Assembly: GCA_019510305.1 (NCBI GenBank)
Contig: JAEKKN010000021.1
Location: 124,001-188,000, forward strand
From: Microbacterium sp.
GTDB taxonomy: Bacteria; Actinomycetota; Actinomycetes; Actinomycetales; Microbacteriaceae
Length of the DNA stretch: 64,000 nt
Reading direction: 5' to 3'
Each line of letters starts with the position of its first letter. The first letter of the stretch is position 1. Made by a program: the position numbers and the translations under genes. Below are positions 34,568 through 42,236 of the stretch, one piece after another. A model generated the notes under the pieces. The model did not search any database and was not told the DNA's origin. It saw only the letters and a program-made list of their open reading frames with translations.

Positions 34568-35448
34568 GCGTGCTCCTTCTGGGGGAGTTCATCGGAGGTG
34601 ACGGCGAGGAAGACGTCGTCGAGGGAGGGACGACGCAGCGTGATGATCCCCTCTCGGCCCTCTTCGTCGAGCAGGTCGAGCGCTCGCCGGAGTCCCGCGA
34701 CGCTGCCGTCTGTCGACATCTCGCTGAGGAGATCACCACGATCGTCATGCAGCTCGACGGTGTCACCGCCGATACGAGACTTCAGTTCGGCCGGTGTTCC
34801 GAGCGCGGCGATACGGCCACCGTGGAGGACTGCGATCCGATCCGCGAGCTGATCCGCCTCTTCCAGGTACTGCGTGGTGAGGAAGACGGTGGTCCCCGCC
34901 GCGGCGAGTGTGCGGATGATGTCCCACAGATCCCTCCGGCTGCGGGTGTCCAGGCCCGTCGTCGGCTCATCGAGGAACAGCACCTCCGGCGTCACGACGA
35001 AGCTCAACGCGAGATCGAGGCGCCGCCGCATGCCCCCGGAGAAGGTCTTCACCGGACGACGCGCCGCTTCGGCGAGGTCGAACTGCGCGATCAGCTCTTC
35101 GGCTCGGCGCCGCGCCGCGCCGCGGTCGAGTCCCGCGAGCCGGGCGAACATGATGACGTTCTCGATCGCGGTGAGCACGTCGTCCACCGCAGCGGATTGA
35201 CCGGTGAGACTGATCCGTCGCTGCACTTCCCGCGGCTGCGTGCGTACGTCGAAGCCGGAGACCGTCGCGATCCCCGCATCGGGCTCTATGAGAGTCGTGA
35301 GGACGTTGATGGTGGTCGTCTTCCCCGCGCCGTTCGGGCCGAGAAGGGCGAACACCTCGCCGGACGCGACCGTGATGTCGAGGTCGTCTATGACGAGCCT
35401 GTCTCCGAACTTCTTGCGCACGCGGCGCATCTCGATGGCGGGTCTCAT
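34564..35448 (-). CDS. ABC exporter ATPase (DrrA-like)
   Basis: About 294 residues. Walker A GPNGAGKTTT (about residues 38-47), signature FSGGMRRRLDLAL, Walker B VLFLDEPTTGLD, and a C-terminal DrrA-type extension (ITLRRPSLDDVFLAVTS). ATG 35448 is chosen because GGAAGGGAC lies just upstream. Operon with the permease; the upstream region has two adjacent palindromes shared with the divergent TetR gene. Confidence 0.93.
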   Translation of the reverse strand: MRPAIEMRRVRKKFGDRLVIDDLDITVASGEVFALLGPNGAGKTTTINVLTTLIEPDAGIATVSGFDVRTQPREVQRRISLTGQSAAVDDVLTAIENVIMFARLAGLDRGAARRRAEELIAQFDLAEAARRPVKTFSGGMRRRLDLALSFVVTPEVLFLDEPTTGLDTRSRRDLWDIIRTLAAAGTTVFLTTQYLEEADQLADRIAVLHGGRIAALGTPAELKSRIGGDTVELHDDRGDLLSEMSTDGSVAGLRRALDLLDEEGREGIITLRRPSLDDVFLAVTSDELPQKEHA

Positions 35449-35508
35449 GATGTCCCTTCCTCCCTGACGTGGGGTCTGCATGTCGAAACTGTGTATGAGC
35501 TACGCAAG

Positions 35509-35546
35509 TGTGTATGACCATAACACACTGTTTATTTAATAAACAG
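35509..35546. promoter_or_regulatory. Two adjacent palindromic operators between the ABC exporter and TetR gene
   Basis: Site 1 (35509-35527), TGTGTATGACCATAACACA, is near-symmetric. Site 2 (35528-35546), CTGTTTATTTAATAAACAG, has perfect 9-base arms around one T. They abut without a gap. Site 2 ends 3 bases before the TAGGAT box (35550-35555) of the tetR gene, so binding would block its promoter. Just left, GTGTATGA occurs twice. Confidence 0.8.
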
Positions 35547-35561
35547 AAGTAGGATGGCGGC

Positions 35562-36494
35562 ATGACCGAGAACGAGCCACCGGAGCTGCCGCGGGGCATC
35601 GCTCTCGCCTGGGGCGTCGCGGCCACTCCGCAGCGTGGCCCGAAGCGCGAGATGAGTGTGGAGCGCATCGTCGACGCGGCAGTGGAACTGGCGGATGCCG
35701 AGGGCATCGGCGCCGTTTCGATGGCAGCGGTCGCCGCGAAGCTCGGCTTCACGCCGATGTCCCTCTACCGCTACGTCACCGCGAAAGACGACCTGCTGCT
35801 GCTCATGCAGGAGCAGGCGACAGGCGTTCCTCCGGAGTCGCACCTCGAGCGCGAGGGCTGGCGCGATCGGCTGCTCGCTCTCTACGAGGAACAGGTGCTG
35901 CTGTATCTGCGGCATCCGTGGATGCTCTCGGTTCCGATCACCGGATCGCCGATCACCCCGAACAGCTCGGCATGGCTCGACGCCTCGCTCGCAGCTCTCG
36001 AACAGACCGTTCTCACGGCCGACGAGAGGATCGCGACCGCCCTGGCGGTGACCGGCCAGGCGCGCTGGTGCGGCATCGTGCAGGCCGGCTACACCGCGCA
36101 GGCGCGCGGCATCGGACTCTCGCCAGACGAAGTCGCCGTCAGGGAGGCCGACCTGTACGACAGGGTCATCACCCAGGACGAGTTCCCCGCCCTGCGTCGC
36201 GCGGTGGACGAGGGCGTGTTCACCTCTCCTGCCGATCCTTTCCGCTTCGGCGTCGAACGCATCCTCGACGGCGTCGCGGCGTACCTCGACGCGCGGGATC
36301 GTGGCGAGTCTCGCGCTCCGGTCGACGAGTGGATCGCGATCGACCCCGTCGAACTCGCGGGCGATCGGCGGCTGAAAGAAGCCCAGAAGACGGTCCGCGA
36401 AGCGGAGAAGATGCTGCGCGCCGCCCGCAAGGCCGAGCGACAGGCCCTGCGCGAGGCGAAGGAGCGGTTCGCGAAGACGAAGGGGCAGGGCTGA
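35562..36494 (+). CDS. TetR family regulator with basic coiled-coil tail
   Basis: A 310-residue regulator. The helix-turn-helix is GAVSMAAVAAKLGFTPMSLYRYV (about residues 47-69), with about 25 extra residues before it (GIALAWG...). The ligand-binding part belongs to the TetR_C_33-type found with drug exporters. The last 45 residues (from about RRLKEAQKT) are a highly charged, Lys/Arg/Glu/Ala-rich heptad-like helix, unusual for TetR proteins. The ATG has TAGGAT 6 bases upstream (leaderless). It is divergent from the DrrAB-like exporter and almost certainly its repressor. Confidence 0.9.
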   Translation: MTENEPPELPRGIALAWGVAATPQRGPKREMSVERIVDAAVELADAEGIGAVSMAAVAAKLGFTPMSLYRYVTAKDDLLLLMQEQATGVPPESHLEREGWRDRLLALYEEQVLLYLRHPWMLSVPITGSPITPNSSAWLDASLAALEQTVLTADERIATALAVTGQARWCGIVQAGYTAQARGIGLSPDEVAVREADLYDRVITQDEFPALRRAVDEGVFTSPADPFRFGVERILDGVAAYLDARDRGESRAPVDEWIAIDPVELAGDRRLKEAQKTVREAEKMLRAARKAERQALREAKERFAKTKGQG

Positions 36495-36533
36495 GCGCGC
36501 TCGGCGCCCAGCCGTCTTTGTCATGATGTGGTG

Positions 36534-37406
36534 ATGACACAGGCATCGGCGCAGCACCGCGCGCACTTCGACTTCTCGATCTCCTTCGCGAACGGCGGCG
36601 GGATGAGCGGCGAGGGCTTCCGTCTCGACCTGCCTCGCCCCAACCTGAGCGCCGAAGAGATCGGCGTGCTTCTCGTACGGCATCTCGGTCTCGCGCTCGT
36701 GCGCGACGTGGACCTGCGAGGGCTGCGCATCGTCGAGGAGACGCATCGCGGCAGCAGGGGAGCGGATGCCGCGGCCCCCGGAGCCGACCGGGTGATCGAC
36801 CTCAGTCATCCGATCGAAGCAGGAATGATCACGTATCCCGGCCTGCCGGCGCCGGCGATCACTCCGCATCTGACCCGTGAGGACTCTCGGGAGAAGTACG
36901 CACCGGGAACCGAGTTCGCGATGGACATCATCACGATGATCGGCAACACCGGCACGTACCTCGACGCCCCGTACCACCGCTACGCAGACGGCGGTGACCT
37001 CGCCTCACTCGATCTGAACACGCTCGTGGGGATACCCGCGGAGGTGTTCCATCTGCGCGACTCGTGGAGCGCGGATCGTCGGGGGATCGAAGCGGTGACA
37101 CTCGCGGATCGCGAACTCGCAGGCAGCGCCGTCCTGCTCGACACCGGGTGGAGCAGTCGCTTCGGCACACCGGAGTACGCGGCGGGCGCGCCTTTCCTCA
37201 CCGAAGGCGGGGCGCGCTTCCTCGTCGATGTCGGCGTGCGGATCGTGGGCATCGACTCCCTGAACATCGACTACACCGAGAGCGGAGGGGCGCCCCCCGC
37301 ACAGGTCCCGGCGCACGGGGCACGGTTCACCGCGGCCCCGCCCGCCGTGCGCGGATTCGGGACCTTCCCGGTGCGCGCGTTCGCCACGACGTCGGAGTCC
37401 CACTGA
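36534..37406 (+). CDS. Cyclase/kynurenine formamidase-like protein with extra N-terminal domain
   Basis: About 290 residues. The first 75 residues (FDFSISFANGGGMSGEGFRLDL...) form a separate domain that I cannot name. From about residue 85 the cyclase fold begins (VIDLSHPIEAGMITYPG). The usual metal motif HxGTHxDxPxH reads NTGTYLDAPYH here, so two histidines are replaced. Near the end, IDSLNIDYTESGGA runs almost directly into PAHGARFTAAPPAVRGFGTFPVRAF; a stretch of about 20 residues normally between them is missing. ATG 36534 is preferred because CATGAT lies 6 bases upstream. Activity uncertain. Confidence 0.7.
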   Translation: MTQASAQHRAHFDFSISFANGGGMSGEGFRLDLPRPNLSAEEIGVLLVRHLGLALVRDVDLRGLRIVEETHRGSRGADAAAPGADRVIDLSHPIEAGMITYPGLPAPAITPHLTREDSREKYAPGTEFAMDIITMIGNTGTYLDAPYHRYADGGDLASLDLNTLVGIPAEVFHLRDSWSADRRGIEAVTLADRELAGSAVLLDTGWSSRFGTPEYAAGAPFLTEGGARFLVDVGVRIVGIDSLNIDYTESGGAPPAQVPAHGARFTAAPPAVRGFGTFPVRAFATTSESH

Positions 37407-37424
37407 ACACAGGGGTCACATGGG

Positions 37425-37453
37425 TTTACATGCGTCCCAGCGACCCATAGAGT
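37425..37453 (+). promoter_or_regulatory. Promoter of the BldC-like gene
   Basis: TTTACA (37425-37430) and TAGAGT (37448-37453) are separated by 17 bases. Transcription should start near 37460, about 20 bases before the ATG, leaving room for the GAAAGGGG ribosome site. Confidence 0.65.
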
Positions 37454-37480
37454 GTGCACATCGAGAAAGGGGTACGTGGG

Positions 37481-37672
37481 ATGCCCGAGGTTCCTGACGT
37501 CCGGTTCCTGACGGTGGCCGAGGTCGCCGAACTCATGCGCGTGTCGAAGATGACCGTCTATCGGCTCGTGCACTCCGGCGAGCTGCCTGCGATCCGCTTC
37601 GGTCGCAGCTTCCGCGTCCCCGAATCCGCCGTGGCCGAGGCGTTGCAGCGCCCGATCGCCGACGTGGGCTGA
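37481..37672 (+). CDS. BldC-like helix-turn-helix protein
   Basis: A 63-residue MerR-like/excisionase-type DNA-binding protein: FLTVAEVAELMRVSKMTVYRLV followed by SGELPAIRFGRSFRVPESAV. It matches the BldC family, which in streptomycetes controls the timing of development and in other actinobacteria has unknown targets. ATG 37481 follows GAAAGGGG; an earlier GTG in frame has no ribosome site. As elsewhere in actinobacteria, it sits close to the bS22 gene (38314), with one membrane protein gene between. Confidence 0.9.
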   Translation: MPEVPDVRFLTVAEVAELMRVSKMTVYRLVHSGELPAIRFGRSFRVPESAVAEALQRPIADVG

Positions 37673-37702
37673 TCCGCGAGCAGGATCGCCGCAGGAGGCA
37701 CC

Positions 37703-38200
37703 GTGGACGCCAGCACTTTCTACGCACTGTTCTCCGCCACCTGCTTCACGCTGACCGGGCTCTGGTGGAACGTGGTCCGTGCCCGCAGCGACTGGACAGC
37801 CGATCGCTCGATCCGACGCACGATCGGCGGCGTCCACCTGTCGTTCCTGCTCCCCGCGCTGATGGGGCTGTTCGCCCAGGTCGGCGGGACCGAGAGCCCG
37901 CTGATCTGGCGGCTCTCCTTCGTCGTGATCGCCGTCGTCGGCGGGGTGTCGATGCTGCGACTCGTCTCCCAGGCGCGCGGCGACGGCACGCCACGAGCGG
38001 TGCGTTGGACTCAAGCCGGCACCGTCGTCGTGTACGCGGCGATCGCCGTCATCGGCGTCGCACCGCAGTTGGCCGCACCGCTGGGCCTCACCGGCATCCA
38101 GGTCGGAGCACTGCTTCTGATCGTCTTGGTCGCGCTCGGTCACGCCCTCGTCTGGCGTTTCATGGTGGCTGATCATGCCCTGCACAGCGGTGAGGAGTGA
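37703..38200 (+). CDS. Membrane protein, four to five helices, unknown function
   Basis: A 165-residue protein with about five hydrophobic segments (starting FYALFSATCFTLTGLWWNVV). No motif that I recognise. The GTG start follows GCAGGAGGCACC, a strong ribosome site. It is 30 bases behind the BldC-like gene on the same strand and probably in its operon. Confidence 0.75.
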   Translation: MDASTFYALFSATCFTLTGLWWNVVRARSDWTADRSIRRTIGGVHLSFLLPALMGLFAQVGGTESPLIWRLSFVVIAVVGGVSMLRLVSQARGDGTPRAVRWTQAGTVVVYAAIAVIGVAPQLAAPLGLTGIQVGALLLIVLVALGHALVWRFMVADHALHSGEE

Positions 38201-38313
38201 GTGCGTACGAGCGGGCCCCCGCGATTTGCTAGACTGTTCCGAGGCATTTTTCCGTGCCCGTACCCGGGTGTCCGCCACGTGCGACGCCCAGCCCCTGACT
38301 TAGTGAGGTTTCC

Positions 38314-38412
38314 GTGGGTTCTGTCATCAAGAAGCGCCGCAAGCGCATGGCGAAGAAGAAGCACCGCAAGCTGCTTCGCAAGACTCGCCACCAGCGTCGC
38401 AACAAGAAGTAA
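38314..38412 (+). CDS. 30S ribosomal protein bS22 (AURKAIP1/COX24 type)
   Basis: A 32-residue, highly basic protein: starts MGSVIKKRRKRMAKKKHRK and ends HQRRNKK. This is the tiny small-subunit protein of actinobacteria first seen in mycobacterial ribosome structures, where it lies near the decoding centre. GTG start with GTGAGG upstream. A TAGACT box at 38230-38235 is a plausible -10. It is directly followed by an intrinsic-type hairpin. Easily missed because of its length. Confidence 0.93.
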   Translation: MGSVIKKRRKRMAKKKHRKLLRKTRHQRRNKK

Positions 38413-38426
38413 GCGGCCAGACACCG

Positions 38427-38450
38427 AGCGCCTGTCTCCGGACGGGCGCT
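38427..38450 (+). terminator. Terminator hairpin after bS22
   Basis: AGCGCCTGTC and GACGGGCGCT form a 10-pair stem (one G-T pair) around the stable tetraloop TCCG, followed by TTGTGT. It begins 15 bases after the stop codon. Confidence 0.7.
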
Positions 38451-38492
38451 TTGTGTCTCCGCCCGCAGTTCCGATCCACCGCAGGAGGACGC

Positions 38493-38795
38493 ATGAAGTC
38501 GATCACCGTCGCAGAGCTCGCCGCTCGTGAGAACACGCCGCTCATCGATGTGCGCGAGGCGAACGAGTTCTCATCGGGGCACATCCCGGGCGCCGTGAAC
38601 ATCCCGATGTCCGAGATCGGCAACCGCCTCGAAGAGCTCCCTGCCGAGGCGTTCGACGTGATCTGCCAGATGGGCGGACGTTCGGCCCGTGTGGTCGAGG
38701 CGCTCGAGGGGCGAGGATACGACGTCACCAACGTCGAGGGCGGAACCGCCGAGTGGATCGCCGAGGGCCGTGAGGTCGAGGTGCCGTCGGCGTGA
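38493..38795 (+). CDS. Rhodanese-like domain protein
   Basis: A 100-residue single rhodanese domain, which can carry sulfane sulfur on a cysteine. The active-site loop is CQMGGRSA (about residues 56-63), with the preceding IDVREANEFSSGHIPGA typical of the fold. ATG 38493 has a strong AGGAGG. First of three tightly overlapping genes (rhodanese, glutaredoxin-like, Dabb). The substrate or partner is unknown; the neighbour suggests thiol chemistry. Confidence 0.9.
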   Translation: MKSITVAELAARENTPLIDVREANEFSSGHIPGAVNIPMSEIGNRLEELPAEAFDVICQMGGRSARVVEALEGRGYDVTNVEGGTAEWIAEGREVEVPSA

Positions 38796-39076
38796 CCACG
38801 CTGACTCTGATCGGCAAACCCGACTGCCACCTCTGCGATGTGGCTTCCGAGATCATCGACACCGTGATCGCCGATCTTCCGGATGCCGCGGCGGAGAGCA
38901 TCGAGGTCGTCGAGGCTTCCATCCAGGACGACCCGGCGCTGTACGACCTGTGGTGGGAGAAGATCCCCGTCGTGCTGATCGACGGAGAACTGCATGCGCA
39001 CTGGCGCTTGTCGGCCGACCGGCTGCGTTCCGCACTCGAAGAGGCCGTGGTGAACGACCTGAAGGAGACGAGATGA
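38792..39076 (+). CDS. Glutaredoxin-family small redox protein (CHLC)
   Basis: A 94-residue protein with thioredoxin-like fold and motif GKPDCHLCDVA (Cys at about 12 and 15), cis-proline in EKIPVVLIDG. Matches the DUF836/glutaredoxin-like group. GTG start overlaps the rhodanese stop by 4 bases (GTGA), so translation is coupled. Probably exchanges thiols with the rhodanese or another partner in the cytosol. Confidence 0.85.
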   Translation: MTTLTLIGKPDCHLCDVASEIIDTVIADLPDAAAESIEVVEASIQDDPALYDLWWEKIPVVLIDGELHAHWRLSADRLRSALEEAVVNDLKETR

Positions 39077-39375
39077 GCATCCGCCATGTCGTGAGCTGGA
39101 AGCTCGCCGCATCCGATCCCGCCGCCCGCGCCGAGCAGGCCGCCGAAATGGCGCGCCGGCTCAACGCCCTCGCCGGCGTCGTGCCGCAGCTGCTGTCGAT
39201 CTCGGCCGGCGCGAACGTGGCCTACCCCGACTCCAACTGGGACGTGACGTTGATCGCCGACTTCGACTCGATCGAGGCGCTCGAGCAGTACCAGGTGCAC
39301 CCGGCGCACGAAGAGGTCGTCGCCTACGTGCGTTCGGTCGTCGCCTCGCGAGCGGCCGTCGACTTCGAGGTCTGA
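39073..39375 (+). CDS. Dabb family protein (stress-responsive A/B barrel)
   Basis: A 100-residue dimeric alpha-beta barrel protein: IRHVVSWKL at the start, SNWDVTLIADFDSIEALEQYQVHPAHEEV in the middle, and the final RAAVDFEV. The histidine-rich HPAHEEV is a hallmark. ATG overlaps the previous stop (ATGA). The biochemical role of most Dabb proteins is unknown. Last gene of the three-gene operon. Confidence 0.88.
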   Translation: MSIRHVVSWKLAASDPAARAEQAAEMARRLNALAGVVPQLLSISAGANVAYPDSNWDVTLIADFDSIEALEQYQVHPAHEEVVAYVRSVVASRAAVDFEV

Positions 39376-39505
39376 CGAAAAGCACTTGCAACAAAAACGT
39401 AACCCGGGGAAACGCTGTTCGGCCGTGACGGCCCTCGAGCGCATGTCAAGATGAACACCTACCCGTTCGCGGGCGCGATCCGCCCCCGACTCCCCAGGAG
39501 CTGAC

Positions 39506-40315
39506 ATGCAGCGTCGCAACATCTTCGCCGGAATCGCCCTCGCGGCGACCGCCACTCTCGCCCTCGCCGGCTGCGCCAGCGGATCAGGTGCGGGTTCCGG
39601 CGGCTCGGCGGACGACCCGTACGGCCTCGTCGAGGCCGGTACGCTCACGGTCTGCTCCGACATCCCCTACCCGCCCTTCGAGTTCGAGGGCGGCGACAAC
39701 GGCACGGGATACACGGGCTTCGACATCGATCTGCTCGACGCGATCGCGAAGAAGCTCGACCTGAAGCTCTCGGTGCAGGACGTCGGCTTCGAGGCGCTGC
39801 AGTCCGGAACCACTCTGGCCAACGGCACCTGCGACCTGGGTGCATCGGCTATGACCATCACCGACGAGCGCAAGAAGAACATCGACTTCTCCGAGCCGTA
39901 CTACGACTCGCTGCAGTCGCTGCTCGTGCGCACCGACTCGGGCATCAAGAGCATCGACGACCTCGACGGCAAGAACGTCGGCGTGCAGCAGGGCACCACC
40001 GGCGAGTCCTACGCGACGGAGAACGCGAAGGGTGCGCAGCTCGTGCAGTACCCGTCGGACGGCGAGCTGTGGCCCGCGATCCAGGCCGGCCAGATCGACG
40101 CGATCCTGCAGGATCAGCCGGTGAACCTCGAGCACGAGAAGGCCGACAGCGCGTACAAGATCGTCGAGACCTACGACACCGAGGAGTCCTACGGCTTCGC
40201 CTTCGAGAAGGGCAAGAAGACCGAGCTGCTCGACGCGGTCAACGGCGCTCTGAAGGACCTCCGCGACAGCGGCGACTACCAGACGATCTACGACACCTAC
40301 TTCACCGCGAACTGA
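39506..40315 (+). CDS. Amino-acid ABC transporter, substrate-binding lipoprotein
   Basis: A 269-residue lipoprotein: signal peptide then lipobox LAGC (Cys about 23). Family 3 solute-binding features: [29 protein letters not shown] and [20 protein letters not shown]. It should bind a polar amino acid such as glutamine, arginine or cystine outside the membrane. AGGAG lies upstream of the ATG. First gene of a three-gene importer operon. Confidence 0.92.
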   Translation: MQRRNIFAGIALAATATLALAGCASGSGAGSGGSADDPYGLVEAGTLTVCSDIPYPPFEFEGGDNGTGYTGFDIDLLDAIAKKLDLKLSVQDVGFEALQSGTTLANGTCDLGASAMTITDERKKNIDFSEPYYDSLQSLLVRTDSGIKSIDDLDGKNVGVQQGTTGESYATENAKGAQLVQYPSDGELWPAIQAGQIDAILQDQPVNLEHEKADSAYKIVETYDTEESYGFAFEKGKKTELLDAVNGALKDLRDSGDYQTIYDTYFTAN

Positions 40316-40347
40316 GCGGCGAGCAGGAATACAGGAGGACCTTGACA

Positions 40348-41145
40348 ATGGCGTTGAGGCGCACTCAAAGACAGAAGCTGTACCGGTACGTCGTCTATGC
40401 CGTGCTGATCGCCGTAGTCCTCTGGGCGATCGTCACGACGGACTGGAGCCGGATCGGACCTCTGTTCTTCGACCCCGAGATCGCGGCAAAGATGTTCCCC
40501 GGGATCATCACGACCGCACTCGTCAACACGCTGTGGTTCACGGCCGTCGCCTTCGCGGGCGGTCTGCTGCTGGGCATCCTCCTCGCACTGCTCAAGATGT
40601 CGAGCATCGGTCCGTTCCGGTGGATCGCGACCGCCTGGATCGAGCTGTTCCGCGGCCTGCCCGCGATCATGACGATCTTCGCGATCTCGCAGGTCCTTCC
40701 GATCGCGACCGGGATCTCCGGTCAGAAGCTCGGCGGTCCCGTTGTGCTCGGTCTGATCGGCCTGGTCCTCGTCGCTTCGGCGTATATGGCGGAGACGATC
40801 CGCGCCGGGCTCCAGGCCGTCCCCAAGGGGCAGACCGAGGCCGCGCGCTCGCTGGGCATGTCGCCGTTCAAGACGACCTTCTGGATCGTGGTGCCGCAGG
40901 GCTTCCGCATCATCATCCCGCCGCTGACGAACGAGTTCGTGCTGCTGCTGAAGGACACCTCGCTGCTCTTCGTGGCGGGCTCGTTCATCTGGTCGAAGGA
41001 GCTCACGAACTTCGCCAAGGACGCGACGACGCAGAACCAGAATGCGACGCCTCTGGTGATGGCCGCGATCCTCTACCTGATCGTGACGATCCCGCTCACG
41101 CGGTTCACCGCCTACCTCGAGCGACGGATGGGGAACCAGCGATGA
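40348..41145 (+). CDS. Amino-acid ABC transporter permease
   Basis: A 265-residue membrane protein with five or six helices and the EAA motif region [21 protein letters not shown], the classical cytoplasmic loop that contacts the ATPase in polar amino-acid importers. ATG 40348 has AGGAGG upstream. One permease gene only, so it probably acts as a homodimer with the ATPase encoded next. Confidence 0.92.
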   Translation: MALRRTQRQKLYRYVVYAVLIAVVLWAIVTTDWSRIGPLFFDPEIAAKMFPGIITTALVNTLWFTAVAFAGGLLLGILLALLKMSSIGPFRWIATAWIELFRGLPAIMTIFAISQVLPIATGISGQKLGGPVVLGLIGLVLVASAYMAETIRAGLQAVPKGQTEAARSLGMSPFKTTFWIVVPQGFRIIIPPLTNEFVLLLKDTSLLFVAGSFIWSKELTNFAKDATTQNQNATPLVMAAILYLIVTIPLTRFTAYLERRMGNQR

Positions 41146-41897
41146 TCACCGACCTGATCGATGTCCACGCCCCCGCGATCGACGTGCAGGGGCTCGTGAA
41201 GACGTTCGGCGACAACGAGGTGCTCAAGGGCATCGACCTCACCGTCACCGCTGGTGAGGTCGTCTGCGTGATCGGGCCCTCGGGCTCGGGTAAATCGACG
41301 CTGCTGCGCTCGGTGAACCTCCTCGAGGAGCCGACCGGCGGAAAGATCCTCATCGAGGGGATCGACATCACCGACCCCGACATCGACATCGACGGTGTGC
41401 GCACACGCATCGGCATGGTGTTCCAGAGCTTCAACCTGTTCCCGCACATGAGCGTCGTGGGCAATCTCACCATCGCTCAGCGGCGTGTGAAGAAGCGCGG
41501 CAAGGCCGAATCCGAGAAGATCGCTCACGAGATGCTCGCCAGGGTCGGCATGGCCCACAAGGCCGATGCCTATCCGACGCAGCTCTCCGGCGGCCAGCAG
41601 CAGCGTGTGGCGATTGCGCGCGCTCTGTGCATGAACCCCGACATGATGCTGTTCGACGAGCCGACGTCGGCTCTCGATCCCGAACTCGTCGGCGAGGTTC
41701 TGCAGGTCATGCGCTCGCTGGCCGACGAGGGGATGACGATGCTCGTCGTCACGCACGAGATGGGCTTCGCGCGCGAGGTCGGCTCGCGCCTGATCTTCAT
41801 GGACGGCGGCCACATCGTGGAGGAGGGCGACCCGCGTGAGGTGCTCGGCAACCCGCAGCACCAGCGCACGAAGGACTTCCTCTCCCGCGTGCTCTAG
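41142..41897 (+). CDS. Amino-acid ABC transporter ATPase (GlnQ-like)
   Basis: A 251-residue ATPase: Walker [10 protein letters not shown] (about residues 45-53), signature QLSGGQQQR, Walker [14 protein letters not shown]-loop VVTHEMGFA; the last is typical of GlnQ/HisP-type importers. ATG overlaps the permease stop (ATGA). Followed by a 26-base perfect hairpin. Confidence 0.95.
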   Translation: MITDLIDVHAPAIDVQGLVKTFGDNEVLKGIDLTVTAGEVVCVIGPSGSGKSTLLRSVNLLEEPTGGKILIEGIDITDPDIDIDGVRTRIGMVFQSFNLFPHMSVVGNLTIAQRRVKKRGKAESEKIAHEMLARVGMAHKADAYPTQLSGGQQQRVAIARALCMNPDMMLFDEPTSALDPELVGEVLQVMRSLADEGMTMLVVTHEMGFAREVGSRLIFMDGGHIVEEGDPREVLGNPQHQRTKDFLSRVL

Positions 41898-41905
41898 CCC
41901 GCACT

Positions 41906-41961
41906 CCCTGTTTCACGACGAAACCCCCAGCCGCAGCTGGGGGTTTCGTCGTGAAACAGGG
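41906..41961. terminator. Perfect 26-base-pair hairpin with 4-base loop
   Basis: Arms 41906-41931 and 41936-41961 pair without mismatch around CGCA. It begins 9 bases past the ATPase stop and ends 10 bases before the stop of the converging YegP-like gene. Probably a bidirectional terminator. It contains AAACCCCC/GGGGGTTT runs but no terminal T-run. Confidence 0.8.
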
Positions 41962-41970
41962 GTGTCGGCG

Positions 41971-42153
41971 TCAGCTCTCGACCTCGACGACCTCGGCATC
42001 GGCGGCGTTGCGCTTGACCGAGTCGATGCCGTTCAGGGCACCGGACTTCGAGGCGTAGCCCTGGCCGGTCGCGATGACTTCGCCATTGCCGGCCTTCAGG
42101 CGGAATCGGTAGTCCCCGCCCTTGTCCTGATACAGCTCGAATTTGCCTGCCAT
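41971..42153 (-). CDS. YegP family protein (DUF1508)
   Basis: A 60-residue single-repeat YegP domain: KFELYQDKGGDYRFRLKAGN followed by GEVIATGQGYASKSGALNGI and a final DAEVVEVES. Many family members have two such repeats; this has one. Function unknown, often linked to stress. The ATG has GGAGAGAAAGG upstream. Confidence 0.9.
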   Translation of the reverse strand: MAGKFELYQDKGGDYRFRLKAGNGEVIATGQGYASKSGALNGIDSVKRNAADAEVVEVES

Positions 42154-42236
42154 GAGGCGTCCTTTCTCTCCGGGTCGATGGCGTCGCCCTCGCGGCTCAA
42201 ACTATCGTTGCGGGCACGGGGACGGAAGAGCGGGAT

